Part shown: positions 37,565 to 45,970 of the stretch, piece after piece
Layout: every line of letters begins with the position of its first letter
Numbering within the stretch: position 1 is the stretch's first letter
Assembly (NCBI GenBank): GCA_049115935.1
Contig: JAGDZK010000037.1
Location: 6,239-70,238, forward strand
Direction of reading: 5' to 3'
Source: Bermanella sp049115935
GTDB lineage: Bacteria; Pseudomonadota; Gammaproteobacteria; Pseudomonadales; Oceanobacteraceae
Length of the DNA stretch: 64,000 nt
The notes under the pieces: model-generated
The model's input: the letters and a program-made list of their open reading frames with translations, nothing else
Database searches by the model: none
Told to the model about the DNA's origin: nothing
Made by a program: the position numbers and the translations under genes

Positions 37565-38203
37565 ATGATCTGTGAAACCGCCCAATTAGTTCGCGATACC
37601 TTGGTGGCCCGTGGCCTAGAAACCCCCATGAAAGACACAGGTCTTTCAAATGATGAAAAATACGCTCGTATCAAAGATGCCATGACCATTGTGGTTGAAA
37701 CACTTGGTTTAGATTTATCTGACGACAGCTTACAAGAAACCCCGCACCGTATTGCAAAAATGTACGTGAACGAAATTTTTGGCGGCTTGGACTATGCAAA
37801 CTTCCCAAAAATGTCAGTTATCGAAAACAAAATGCAAGTAGATGAAATGGTAAAAGTGAGTGGCATCCATCTCACCAGTACCTGTGAACATCACTTTGTC
37901 ACCATCGACGGTTTCGCCAAAGTGGCTTATATCCCTAAAGATAAGATCGTTGGTTTATCTAAAATTAACCGCCTCGTTCGTTTTTTTGCTCAGCGCCCAC
38001 AAGTGCAAGAACGTTTAACGCAACAGGTATTAATCAGCTTACAAACCTTACTTGAAACTGAGAATGTGGCGGTGTCTATTGATGCTACCCACTTTTGTGT
38101 GAAATCTCGCGGTGTGATGGATACCCATTCTCACACAATCACCACAGCCCTTGGTGGTATCTTTAAAAGCAACGTGCATACGCGAGCTGAATTTTTAGCG
38201 TAA
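37565..38203 (+). CDS. folE: GTP cyclohydrolase I
   Basis: Converts GTP to 7,8-dihydroneopterin triphosphate, the first committed pterin/folate step. Zinc and substrate residues are conserved in STCEHHFVTIDG and HFCVKSRGV, and the family block FFAQRPQVQERLTQQ is intact. The length of 212 aa is near E. coli FolE. It follows folX after 16 bases and the two likely form an operon. GAGG ahead of the ATG is a weak Shine-Dalgarno. The first repeat array in the window starts just after the stop. Confidence 0.96.
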   Translation: MICETAQLVRDTLVARGLETPMKDTGLSNDEKYARIKDAMTIVVETLGLDLSDDSLQETPHRIAKMYVNEIFGGLDYANFPKMSVIENKMQVDEMVKVSGIHLTSTCEHHFVTIDGFAKVAYIPKDKIVGLSKINRLVRFFAQRPQVQERLTQQVLISLQTLLETENVAVSIDATHFCVKSRGVMDTHSHTITTALGGIFKSNVHTRAEFLA

Positions 38204-38231
38204 CTAGGCTTACGGGGCAGCTTTTTTCGTA

Positions 38232-38548
38232 AGGGATATTTTCCGCCAATATGATTCACCCGCAGGTGCGGGTTCGTACAATTTGTATAGTGCTGAATTG
38301 TGCGAGCTTGCCTCGCGAGGGATGTTTCCCGCTGATATATTCACCCACAGGTGCGGGTTCGTACAATTTTTATAGTGCTGAATTGTGCGAGCTTGCCTCG
38401 CGAGGGATGTTTCCCGTTGATATGTTCACCCGCAGGTGCGGGTTCGTACAATTTGATAGTGCTGAATTGTGCGAGCTTGCCTCGCGAGGGATGTTTCCCG
38501 ATGATATATTCACCCGCAGGTGCGGGTTCATACAATTTTATATTTAAA
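38232..38548. repeat. Tandem array of a palindrome-bearing 85-bp unit
   Basis: Spacing of the shared TTCACCC words at 38255, 38340, 38425 and 38509 gives periods of 85, 85 and 84 bases. There are three full units, plus a degenerate partial unit before and a truncated one after. Each unit holds ACCCGCAGGTGCGGGT and GCGAG-CTTGC-CTCGC palindromes joined by GTACAATTT...AGTGCTGAATTGT. The units differ at only a few positions, so the expansion is recent. The layout is that of a clustered REP/BIME element, not of CRISPR. Confidence 0.9.
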
Positions 38549-38557
38549 CAATTACCT

Positions 38558-38586
38558 GTACGAGCTCGCACCTGCGAGCGAATAAT
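38558..38586. repeat. Dispersed palindromic repeat, copy 2 (GTACGAGC type)
   Basis: GTACGAGCTCGCACCTGCGAGC followed by GAATAAT. Compared with 29648-29676, the arms change in a paired way and the centre CACCTG is kept. Confidence 0.7.
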
Positions 38587-38592
38587 AAGTGA

Positions 38593-39444
38593 CTAATGTG
38601 CCAGTAAAAACACCAAAGCAGCACTGGCAAACGCATCTGGGCTTTCTACTTGCGGATAATGGCCTGTGTCCGCTAACTTAGTCACTTGTGGATTAGGTAT
38701 TAACTCTTCATAACGTTCAGCCATGTGCTTCCCACTAATAGGGTCAAGCAAACCATCTATTAGCATCATGGGAACTTGTGTTTGCTGCATCACACCAACC
38801 CAACGTTCACGGTTTTGTTTACGCTCGGTCATGTAGGCGATCAACTTATGCATAATAAGTACGCCCCCTTTATACTCAAGCATTTGCCAGTACGCTTTTA
38901 GCTCATCTTCGCTTAACTTTTTAGCGCAAATCACATCAAAGTTTTTCTTAAATTTTTCATAACGAACCAGCTTACTTAAGATAAAGCCGATGGGGCTCAA
39001 TAATAATTTTTGCAATAATACCGGGTGATGGGTCTCAGGAAATAAACCACCATTACTGAATACAACTGATAAAATAGCACCGGTTTTATGATGGCGCGCT
39101 AATAATTCTTGCGCAACGGTGTCGCCATAATCATGGGCTAATAAGTGATATTGTTTAACGCCTAATTTATTCAACAGTGCATCAAAGATATCTGCCTGCT
39201 CAAAAATAGAATAATCTTTATTGGGTTTATCGCTAAAACCAAAACCCAGCATATCCAACGTAATTATATAAAAATGTTCGCTTAATGCAGGGGTTATCTT
39301 GGCCCAATCCCAACTGCATGTAGGAAAACCATGAATCAATACCAAAGGCGGCTTTTGTTTATCACCCTGTGTAAGGTAAAAAATTTCATGGCCTTTAAAG
39401 GTAAATGTTTGGCCTTGTTGCTGCCATTGCATAAGTGATGTCAT
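38593..39444 (-). CDS. Alpha/beta-hydrolase resembling MEST/PEG1, Asp nucleophile
   Basis: Hydrolase of the haloalkane dehalogenase/epoxide hydrolase branch. The nucleophile elbow is AHDYGD with Asp at residue 105, and the HGFPTCSWDW oxyanion loop is at 39-48. From memory, the segments DYGDTVAQELL, SNGGLFPETHHP, RWVGVM and GHYPQVESP mirror the mammalian protein MEST (imprinted PEG1), a closer likeness than to dehalogenases. The catalytic His is in GHYPQ. The substrate is unknown. A class II aldolase gene lies 25 bases upstream on the same strand. Confidence 0.82.
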   Translation of the reverse strand: MTSLMQWQQQGQTFTFKGHEIFYLTQGDKQKPPLVLIHGFPTCSWDWAKITPALSEHFYIITLDMLGFGFSDKPNKDYSIFEQADIFDALLNKLGVKQYHLLAHDYGDTVAQELLARHHKTGAILSVVFSNGGLFPETHHPVLLQKLLLSPIGFILSKLVRYEKFKKNFDVICAKKLSEDELKAYWQMLEYKGGVLIMHKLIAYMTERKQNRERWVGVMQQTQVPMMLIDGLLDPISGKHMAERYEELIPNPQVTKLADTGHYPQVESPDAFASAALVFLLAH

Positions 39445-39469
39445 GGTGGTTCCGTTTAATTTATTAGTG

Positions 39470-40237
39470 TTATTTTTTATACGGGGCGTTTAAGCGATCT
39501 AGCTTACGCAACAACCCAGGCCATGCCAATGCTCCACCTGCATTTCGAGTCACTTGTTTGGCTGCTGCTTGCATGCCTTCGACAATACCATTAGGTACTG
39601 GTGTTAACTCGCCGCCACCTGATTGAGCTAACAATTGGATCTCACAGGCACGCTGTAAGATATACATATTTAAAAACGCATCCGCCACGGTTTCAGCGCA
39701 GGTTAATAAACCATGGTTACGCAGAATCATAAAAAAGGTATCACCTAAATCTTTTTGCAGGCGTGCCTTTTCATCTTCACGTAACGCTACCCCTTCGTAC
39801 TCGTGATAAGACAAACTGGTTAACGGAAATAGCGATTGCTGAGATATGGCTTGCAAGCCCTCTTTTTGCGCGGATACAGCAACCCCAGCGTTAGTGTGCA
39901 GATGCAGCACAACCTTTGCATCATCCCGTGCGTCATGTATGGCACTGTGAATGGTAAAACCAGCTGGATTAATCTCATATTCACTATCAATCACCTTTTC
40001 ACCGTTTAAGTCCACTTTAACTAAGCTAGAGGCGGTAATTTCATCAAACATTAATCCATACGGGTTAATTAAAAAATGATGCTCAGGGCCAGGAACACGG
40101 GCAGATATATGGGTAAAGATCAAATCATCCCAACCATAGTGGGCCACTAAGTTATAACAGGCTGCTAGATCTTGGCGCAGTTTCCATTCTTGTTGGCTCA
40201 CTGAGTCCTTGATTGAATTACAAGCTGTGGTATTCAT
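39470..40237 (-). CDS. Class II aldolase/adducin-domain protein
   Basis: Member of the family of metal-dependent sugar-phosphate aldolases and adducin head domains, usually of unknown substrate in this long form. Metal-site histidines appear in VVLHLHTNAG and LRNHGLLT. FTHISARVPG near the N-terminus and INPYGLMFDEIT are typical of the YgbL/AraD-like branch with 255 residues. The ATG at 40237 is divergent from a Crp-like gene 84 bases away, suggesting that regulator controls it and the following hydrolase. Confidence 0.85.
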   Translation of the reverse strand: MNTTACNSIKDSVSQQEWKLRQDLAACYNLVAHYGWDDLIFTHISARVPGPEHHFLINPYGLMFDEITASSLVKVDLNGEKVIDSEYEINPAGFTIHSAIHDARDDAKVVLHLHTNAGVAVSAQKEGLQAISQQSLFPLTSLSYHEYEGVALREDEKARLQKDLGDTFFMILRNHGLLTCAETVADAFLNMYILQRACEIQLLAQSGGGELTPVPNGIVEGMQAAAKQVTRNAGGALAWPGLLRKLDRLNAPYKK

Positions 40238-40289
40238 GGCGCACCTTTATATTATTAGTATTTATGGTGAAACTAGCATACGGGGTTAT

Positions 40290-40304
40290 ACAGAAAAACT
40301 CTGT
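40290..40304. promoter_or_regulatory. Possible operator ACAGA-AAAAC-TCTGT
   Basis: A 5-bp inverted repeat with a 5-base spacer in the 84-bp gap between the aldolase and Crp-like genes, 18 bases before the regulator's ATG. The place and symmetry suggest an operator, but the arms are short. Confidence 0.3.
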
Positions 40305-40321
40305 CAACTTTTGGACATTTT

Positions 40322-41023
40322 ATGGAAAATCTAACAGCAGAACAGTTGGCATTAGTTTCTGCTAACCCTTGCTTAACTCAAGTGACCCCTAGTGTTCAGC
40401 GCGCTATTACTCAATCTATTTATATTAAATCCATGAGTAAGGGGCAGTTTCTACACCGCCGCGGTGATCAGCCTATTGGTTATTATGGCGTGGTATCAGG
40501 GCGCTTACGGGTGAGCGCAGAAAATCGAGAAGGCAAAGCGCTCACCCTTACTTTTATGCAAACAGGTGACTGGTTTGGTGAAATCTCATTAGTGGATGGT
40601 GTACCTCGCACACACGATTGTGAAGCACTGGAAGCATGTGAAATTTTAATTATCCCAAAAGCCAGTTTCGAGAAGCACTTACTGCAAGATACAAAATCAT
40701 TACGCCATATTACTCAACATATTTGTCAACGGTTGCGCCTTGTTTTAAACCTAGTGGAACAAATGAGTATTCAAACATTACACGAGCGTTTAGCAAGGCG
40801 CTTATTAGATTTATCAAAAATTAATGGCAACAAGCTAAACATTAATCAGCAAGAGCTAGCACAAATGATGGGTGTATCACGACAATCTGTATCGAAAATT
40901 TTATTAGGATGGGCACACGCAGATTGGATAAAGCTAGAATATAATCACTTATATATACAGCAACCGGATCATTTAGTGGCGCTATGTATCACTGATCCGG
41001 TGCCGCAAGTTAACCCAAATTAG
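40322..41023 (+). CDS. Crp/Fnr-family transcription regulator
   Basis: DNA-binding regulator. Residues about 20-140 form a cyclic-nucleotide-binding-type barrel (GQFLHRRGDQPIGYYGVVSGRLRV, TGDWFGEISLVDG). The phosphate-binding cassette in the second half reads GEISLVDGVPRTHDC, so cAMP binding is uncertain. The C-terminal winged helix (about 150-225) has the recognition stretch QQELAQMMGVSRQSVSKIL. No Fnr-type cysteine cluster is seen at the N-terminus. The last residues (PQVNPN) fall in the 76-bp duplicated segment described below. Confidence 0.9.
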   Translation: MENLTAEQLALVSANPCLTQVTPSVQRAITQSIYIKSMSKGQFLHRRGDQPIGYYGVVSGRLRVSAENREGKALTLTFMQTGDWFGEISLVDGVPRTHDCEALEACEILIIPKASFEKHLLQDTKSLRHITQHICQRLRLVLNLVEQMSIQTLHERLARRLLDLSKINGNKLNINQQELAQMMGVSRQSVSKILLGWAHADWIKLEYNHLYIQQPDHLVALCITDPVPQVNPN

Positions 41024-41152
41024 TTAACCTAATCGGGTTTGCGAGGTTTTGGCGGCATGACTTTCATCTTAACCACTGCCGCAAGTTAACCCAGATTAAT
41101 TGGCGTAATTGGGTTTGCGTGGTTTTGGCAGCATGGCTTTCATTTTAACCGC
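41001..41152. repeat. 76-bp tandem duplication at a convergent gene junction
   Basis: 41001-41076 and 41077-41152 align without gaps at 65 of 76 positions. Copy 2 encodes the C-terminus of the GNAT gene on the minus strand. Copy 1 holds a decayed version of the same C-terminus (KPRKPD then stop) and also supplies the last codons of the Crp-like gene on the plus strand. Confidence 0.85.
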
Positions 41153-41899
41153 GGCCTTGCGCATTAAATATTTAGGGAAGGTTAAGATACTCACTTTTCC
41201 AATTTGTAATGCTTCATCACCACGATCAAAACGCAGTAGCGCCTGATAATATTGTGTTAATGCATGATCGCGATGATGAAAACGACCATCGTCTGCATCT
41301 TTTTCAAAAACAGTGCCACCCACGCTGCCTTCAAACACAAAACGTTCAACATTAAATTTTGCACTATCGTTTATGGCAATGGACTCTCGATAGTTTTGAT
41401 CAATGGTGCGAGCAATATCAATGTGGCGTGCACTTGGGGATTTTACACCATACGGTGACGGATATAAATTCTCAAAATACATGGCCACATTACCTAAGCT
41501 TGATAATACACAAGCACAATTACTGATCCATGTTTCCTTAAATAAAGATTTTTTAATAATAAAATTCAGCAATAATTTACTGGTTAAATGATGGGTTAAG
41601 TTTTGTCCACGAGAATCAGGATGCACACACGTTAAACCTAGGTGCAATACATTACCACGACCTTCAACCGGCAATAATAACGCCGAACAAAAACCCATTA
41701 ATCGACCGTCTTCATCGCGGGCTAGACAAATAACCGCTTTATCTAATTCAGCTTGCTTACCTGATAATGCTTGATAAGTTGGTACCTTATTAAAGCAACT
41801 GGCGGCTACTTCTCTTAACTCTAACACCAACAAATTTAATGCATCTGGGGATAACGTTTTGCCCGGAAACATTAGTTGTTCATACTGATATTTACTCAT
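41096..41899 (-). CDS. GNAT-like protein of unknown function
   Basis: The central part (about residues 55-150 from the ATG at 41899) looks like a GNAT acetyltransferase: AVICLARDEDGRLMGFCSALLLP and LTCVHPDSRGQNLTHHLTSKLLL, the latter similar to the acetyl-CoA-binding R/QxxGxG/A region, though degenerate. The C-terminal third is basic (KAAVKMKAMLPKPRKPNYAN). I start at 41899 because a GGGAGA Shine-Dalgarno precedes that ATG; the frame extends upstream to 41926. Substrate unknown. Confidence 0.7.
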   Translation of the reverse strand: MSKYQYEQLMFPGKTLSPDALNLLVLELREVAASCFNKVPTYQALSGKQAELDKAVICLARDEDGRLMGFCSALLLPVEGRGNVLHLGLTCVHPDSRGQNLTHHLTSKLLLNFIIKKSLFKETWISNCACVLSSLGNVAMYFENLYPSPYGVKSPSARHIDIARTIDQNYRESIAINDSAKFNVERFVFEGSVGGTVFEKDADDGRFHHRDHALTQYYQALLRFDRGDEALQIGKVSILTFPKYLMRKAAVKMKAMLPKPRKPNYAN

Positions 41900-41926
41900 G
41901 TTGTCTCCCTGACTGTTTAAAGCCAT

Positions 41927-42275
41927 TCGTTCAATTTATGAGCTCAGATTAGGGGCGGCGTATGACAAAGATGTGACATTACATTTCAGTTTGATGAAAG
42001 TTTCAGTCAATAGTGATAAAAGGCTGTAATGGCCTAAGCTTCAATTTATCCATGGTGACATTTGAATCCATATCCTTTTGATACACTGCATAATCACCAA
42101 TAACTCATATGTTTAAAGGCTATCTTTTGGTCGAGGAAGTTGGGTAAAAAACCTTAAACTTATGCCTAGCAATGTAATTTGAATGGTAGAAGGTAAAGAC
42201 ATTTTTACAGTAGAAAGAGGATGAGTACACACCCTTACCTCAAAAATAAGGGGTAAGGTAAGTTTAGCCTCTTGC
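41927..42275. other. 349-bp intergenic region, nothing clear
   Basis: Between the GNAT gene start and the histidine kinase stop. A weak hairpin CCTTACC/GGGTAAGG at about 42233-42260 lies just past the kinase stop on the minus strand. No gene, RNA or repeat was recognised. Confidence 0.5.
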
Positions 42276-43475
42276 TTAAGCTTGTAGTGCCAAAGGTAAA
42301 CTAAACTGAATTCTTGCCCCTTGAGTGTAACTTTCATCCACCCAAATTTTACCTTTTTGGGTTTCAATTAATTCTGCGCATAGGCTCAATCCGATACCGG
42401 AACCTTTTAATCCTTCGGTATCGTTTTGGCTTTCTACTGATTCTTTAAATAGGGTCGTCAAAACATCAGCGGACACACCTTGTCCGTTATCTGAAATGCT
42501 TATAATAACTTGACTGTCTTTTATTTTCGCAGTAATGCCGATTTGATCATTTTCACTTGAGTATTTAATTGCGTTAGCGAGTAAATTGCGCAATATGGTC
42601 TTAACAATAGCACCATCTGCCATGACATTAATCATTTCATCTACATTCATTTCACAAGTAAGGTCTTTCAATTCAAGTGCATCAACTAGCAGGTCTTTTG
42701 TTTCATTAACCATGTAAGCAAGGTTGCAAATACTTGGATTAGTTCTTGTTCTCCCTAAGCGCTGCTGTGTCCACTGCATTAACTCATCGATCACCTGAAA
42801 CACTTGCAATGATGAATCAAGGATTTTTTCAGCTATAAATTGCATTCTTTCTCGCTCCATGGACTCTGAGCTTTCTTTTAACATTCTTGATAAACCTAGA
42901 ATACCATTGAAAGGTGAGCGTAAATCATGACCAATTACTGAAAATATTTTTTCACGCTCCTTATCGTTTTTTTGTAATTTTTTATAATTAAGACGTAATT
43001 CAAGCTGGCTCATTACCTGCTTTGCAAGAATGACTAACGCTCGCTTTTGTTCATCCGTCAGTTGTTTTGGCTCACGATCAATCACGCAAAGAGTGCCAAT
43101 GGGCAACCCTTTTTCAGTTACTAAAGGCGCACCTGCATAAAATCGAATATTAGGATCACCTGTAACCAGAGGATTATCAAAAAATCGATCATCTTTGAGT
43201 GCGTTTGAGACTTCAAATAAATCATCCTGAAGAATCGCGTGAGCACAAAAGGCAAGCTCCCTAGGGGTCTGCTTAGCGTCCAAACCCACACGAGACTTGA
43301 ACCACTGCCTATCAGAATCAATCAGGCTTATAAGAGAGATAGGGGCGCCACAAATGGTACTTGCAAGCTCAGTAAGCTCATCAAACGCAAGCTCATCTTG
43401 AGTATCAAGGATATCCAAGGCTAATAACTCAGCAAGTCGTTTAGCCTCGTGCTTATGCTCTGGGGCGCTTTTCAT
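42276..43475 (-). CDS. GAF-domain sensor histidine kinase
   Basis: Soluble two-component kinase without membrane helices. An N-terminal GAF domain (about 25-165) has the ISLISLIDSDRQWFKSRVGLD and FYAGAPLVTEKGLPIGTLCVID segments of a widespread family that sits before kinases or cyclases. HisKA phosphoacceptor is H183 in IGHDLRSPFN. The ATPase domain (about 280-395) has N-box LLANAIKYSSE, G1 DNGQG and GSGIGLSL. No response regulator gene is adjacent, so its partner is unknown. Length of 399 aa is usual for the architecture. Confidence 0.9.
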   Translation of the reverse strand: MKSAPEHKHEAKRLAELLALDILDTQDELAFDELTELASTICGAPISLISLIDSDRQWFKSRVGLDAKQTPRELAFCAHAILQDDLFEVSNALKDDRFFDNPLVTGDPNIRFYAGAPLVTEKGLPIGTLCVIDREPKQLTDEQKRALVILAKQVMSQLELRLNYKKLQKNDKEREKIFSVIGHDLRSPFNGILGLSRMLKESSESMERERMQFIAEKILDSSLQVFQVIDELMQWTQQRLGRTRTNPSICNLAYMVNETKDLLVDALELKDLTCEMNVDEMINVMADGAIVKTILRNLLANAIKYSSENDQIGITAKIKDSQVIISISDNGQGVSADVLTTLFKESVESQNDTEGLKGSGIGLSLCAELIETQKGKIWVDESYTQGARIQFSLPLALQA

Positions 43476-43540
43476 AAATACCTCTATTATGCCTTTAATA
43501 ATATTAGTTCAAATCAAGCGCAGTGCTTATTTAGCCTTAA

Positions 43541-43576
43541 AAAACAAAAAGGCCAAATAACGAATTATTTGGCCTT
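43541..43576 (-). terminator. Terminator of the ectoine operon
   Basis: A 12-bp perfect stem AAGGCCAAATAA/TTATTTGGCCTT with a CGAA tetraloop, preceded on the plus strand by AAAACAAAAA, which is the T-tract when read on the minus strand. It lies 24 bases after the TPR gene stop. Confidence 0.9.
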
Positions 43577-43599
43577 AAAGATTAGGTTTACATAATATA

Positions 43600-44487
43600 T
43601 TAAGCTAGTAATGCCTTAAATTGCTCGTTTTCATGGAGCGGCTTCATAACAGGGTCATTAATAATGTCTTCTTTATAAGTATCCGTTCTTTCTAATACTT
43701 CAGATAAACAATTAATCGCCTCTTCTTGCATACCAAGCACCGTATATGCACAAGCTAATTGATAAAAAGCATGGCTATTATCTGGATCAATGGCTAATGC
43801 TTGATAGCATAGGTTGATGGCCCACTGCGGCTCATTTAGCTCCAATACGGCATCGGCTTTATAGGTCAGCGCCTCTGTGTCATCGCTGCGCAGTTTTAAG
43901 ATTTGGTCATAAACACCAATCTTGTTGTGAAAGTTGTTTTCCCTTGCTGCCCGTAACCATAAAGACTGGCGCTCTTGAGTCATTTCAATTTCTTCACGGT
44001 TATCTTCGATATCCTGAGTTTTTTGATTTAGCTGACTTTCAATAGCGTGTAGGCGACGTTCGTATTCGCCAACCAAGCGTGAAATCTCTTCATCCGCTTG
44101 GGAATGGACACGCTCTTTAATATCTCGGATGGATGTCCAACCTACTACCACCAAAATAGAGGTAGCAGCAGCGATTAAATAAAAGAAATAGGTCACTGTA
44201 TTAGTCGCATAGGTTACCGCTCTATCAACACTGGTATGTTCACGATCGACAATCTGCTGAATAATTTCTGCCTTTTGTGCGGCAAGCTCAGTACGTAATT
44301 GTTTTAAGTCATCCAAAACATAACGCTCTACAAATGGGTTGTAGAGCGGCGCTGTTAGATTTTCAACAACCTCTTTAGATTGTTTTAGTTTCTGATCACG
44401 TTGTTCATCAGAAGCACCAGCAGCATAAAGCCACTGGCTACTCAAACAAACTAATAACAACAATCCTTTGCTTAGGATGCTAGGCAT
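43600..44487 (-). CDS. Membrane-anchored coiled-coil/TPR protein at the end of the ectoine operon
   Basis: Unknown function. Residues 1-23 look like a signal peptide (ending YAAGA). Residues about 98-118 form a membrane helix (YFFYLIAAATSILVVVGW). A charged coiled coil follows (about 125-175, EEISRLVGEYERRLHAIESQL), then two to three TPR-like repeats (about 180-280) with ALAIDPDNSHAFYQLACAY. The start overlaps the end of ask by 16 bases, so it is translated from the same message and likely serves the osmoadaptation unit. It could be a scaffold or sensor at the inner membrane. Confidence 0.75.
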   Translation of the reverse strand: MPSILSKGLLLLVCLSSQWLYAAGASDEQRDQKLKQSKEVVENLTAPLYNPFVERYVLDDLKQLRTELAAQKAEIIQQIVDREHTSVDRAVTYATNTVTYFFYLIAAATSILVVVGWTSIRDIKERVHSQADEEISRLVGEYERRLHAIESQLNQKTQDIEDNREEIEMTQERQSLWLRAARENNFHNKIGVYDQILKLRSDDTEALTYKADAVLELNEPQWAINLCYQALAIDPDNSHAFYQLACAYTVLGMQEEAINCLSEVLERTDTYKEDIINDPVMKPLHENEQFKALLA

Positions 44488-45917
44488 ATTGCATCTCCAT
44501 GGTCATGCACTTCAACAAGACAACCATGTAAGCTCTTAATGGCTTGATCATAGTCACTCTCATTTACTAAGAACTGCATATCCACTTGACGCATAGATTG
44601 GTGCATGGCTAATACACTGATATTTTGATCGGCAAGGGCTTTCACGGTTTTGGCTAAGATACCCGGCACTTGCATATCACTGCCAATAGCTGAAACGATG
44701 GCCACTTTTTGTTGTTTAATTTCAGCTTCATCAAAATGCTCTTCTAACGCGTTGCGAATACGCTTCACAGTCTTAAGGTTAGTCGATAAATAATGAGTGA
44801 TGGTATTGGCGTTAATATCTTTTGACACAATATGCGCCTTAAAACGCTGAATGATACGCAAGATATCTTGATCAACCTGTTGTATGTTACCCGCCATGTC
44901 TTGGTCAAAGACCTCAATCGCGTACACACCCTTACACCCTGCTATGATTTCAACACACGGTTTATCACTAATATAATCACCCGTAATCAAGGTACCTGTG
45001 TGTTCTGGTTCGAAGGTGTTTTTCACACGCAGGGCAATGTTATTTTGACGTAAGCCTTTGGCTGCTTTCGGATGAATGGCTTCCATCCCTAAGTTGGCTA
45101 ACTGGTCTGCTACATCATAATTAGTACGACCAATAGGTACGGCATTTTCTTCACCCACTAAACGAGGGTCTGCACTGCTTAAGTGGAATTCTTTATGTAT
45201 CACCGCTTCTTTTGCATGGCTTAATACCGCAATACGACTAAAAGTCATTTCAGAATAACCACGATCAAACGTGCTCATTAAACCGTCTTGAGAGTGAGCA
45301 TAACCTGTCACAATTGGAAGCTGTGTGGCTAGATCTAATTTTTCAAACGCCAAATTAATGCGTTCATCCAATGTCGTATGCTCATTACTTTGCCATGCGG
45401 TTAAATCCACAAAAATAGCATTCACACCATCACGTTGTAACAACTCAGCCATATTCCATGCACTGTGAGCTTCACCTAAACAAGCCAACATTTCACGTAC
45501 AGTAGCTAGGTGATCTTCAATAGCAAAGTGACCATGACTACATAAACTTTGAAGGTCAGCTAGTACATGTTGTGCGTTATCTATACGCTCTGTGATGAAA
45601 ACGTTAGCTTTATCTAATAGCTCACCACTAAATAAGGTAGCATTAATATCCAGCATTTCTTGTCTTAAACTTTGCAATGCCGTCACCCAGCTATCATCAT
45701 TCACACCATTGGCAAACAATGCATAAACACCAGGCTGACCATTTTTCTTGTGCTCTAAAAGTTTGTCTGTAAGACCACCGTAGGCGCTTACTACAAACAC
45801 ACGCTGATAAAGATCTTTTCCTTTTGCTGGCTGCAAAATGATGTTATCTCGTACCGAGATATAATCACTCATTGATGTGCCGCCAATTTTTTCTACACTA
45901 TGATTTGCCAATGACAT
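44472..45917 (-). CDS. ask: Ectoine-specific aspartate kinase
   Basis: Phosphorylates aspartate to feed the aspartate-semialdehyde used by EctB. The N-terminus VEKIGGTSMSDY carries the kinase KxGGTSM/V signature. Residues about 1-300 are the kinase domain and about 330-470 two ACT domains (VAIVSAIGSDMQVPGILAKTVKAL). The length of 481 aa and the position just after ectC fit the Ask_Ect branch, which is often less sensitive to feedback inhibition than housekeeping enzymes. Fifty-three bases separate it from ectC. Confidence 0.95.
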   Translation of the reverse strand: MSLANHSVEKIGGTSMSDYISVRDNIILQPAKGKDLYQRVFVVSAYGGLTDKLLEHKKNGQPGVYALFANGVNDDSWVTALQSLRQEMLDINATLFSGELLDKANVFITERIDNAQHVLADLQSLCSHGHFAIEDHLATVREMLACLGEAHSAWNMAELLQRDGVNAIFVDLTAWQSNEHTTLDERINLAFEKLDLATQLPIVTGYAHSQDGLMSTFDRGYSEMTFSRIAVLSHAKEAVIHKEFHLSSADPRLVGEENAVPIGRTNYDVADQLANLGMEAIHPKAAKGLRQNNIALRVKNTFEPEHTGTLITGDYISDKPCVEIIAGCKGVYAIEVFDQDMAGNIQQVDQDILRIIQRFKAHIVSKDINANTITHYLSTNLKTVKRIRNALEEHFDEAEIKQQKVAIVSAIGSDMQVPGILAKTVKALADQNISVLAMHQSMRQVDMQFLVNESDYDQAIKSLHGCLVEVHDHGDAICLAS

Positions 45918-45970
45918 AAATATTCCGCTTTATTCTGTTAATTTAATAAAAATTTTCGTAACGAATAAAA

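Larger units (their letters stand above)
38204..38592. other. 389-bp repeat-filled region between folE and the MEST-like gene
   Basis: Almost entirely repeats: the 85-bp tandem array at 38232-38548 and a dispersed palindrome at 38558-38586. The open frames in it (38251-38547 and others) are by-products of the repeat and are not called as genes. Confidence 0.85.

Noticed and set aside
38249..38548. Possible CRISPR array
   Set aside because: The repeat unit is contiguous (84-85 bases each) with no unique spacers, units carry internal palindromes, and no cas gene is near.
38251..38596. Repeat-encoded open frames on both strands with motif CASLPREGCFP
   Set aside because: They arise from the 85-bp repeat; the period shifts the frame and no ribosome-binding site or conserved start exists.
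42113..42367. 84-codon minus-strand frame
   Set aside because: Overlaps the kinase 3' end in another frame and has no family features.
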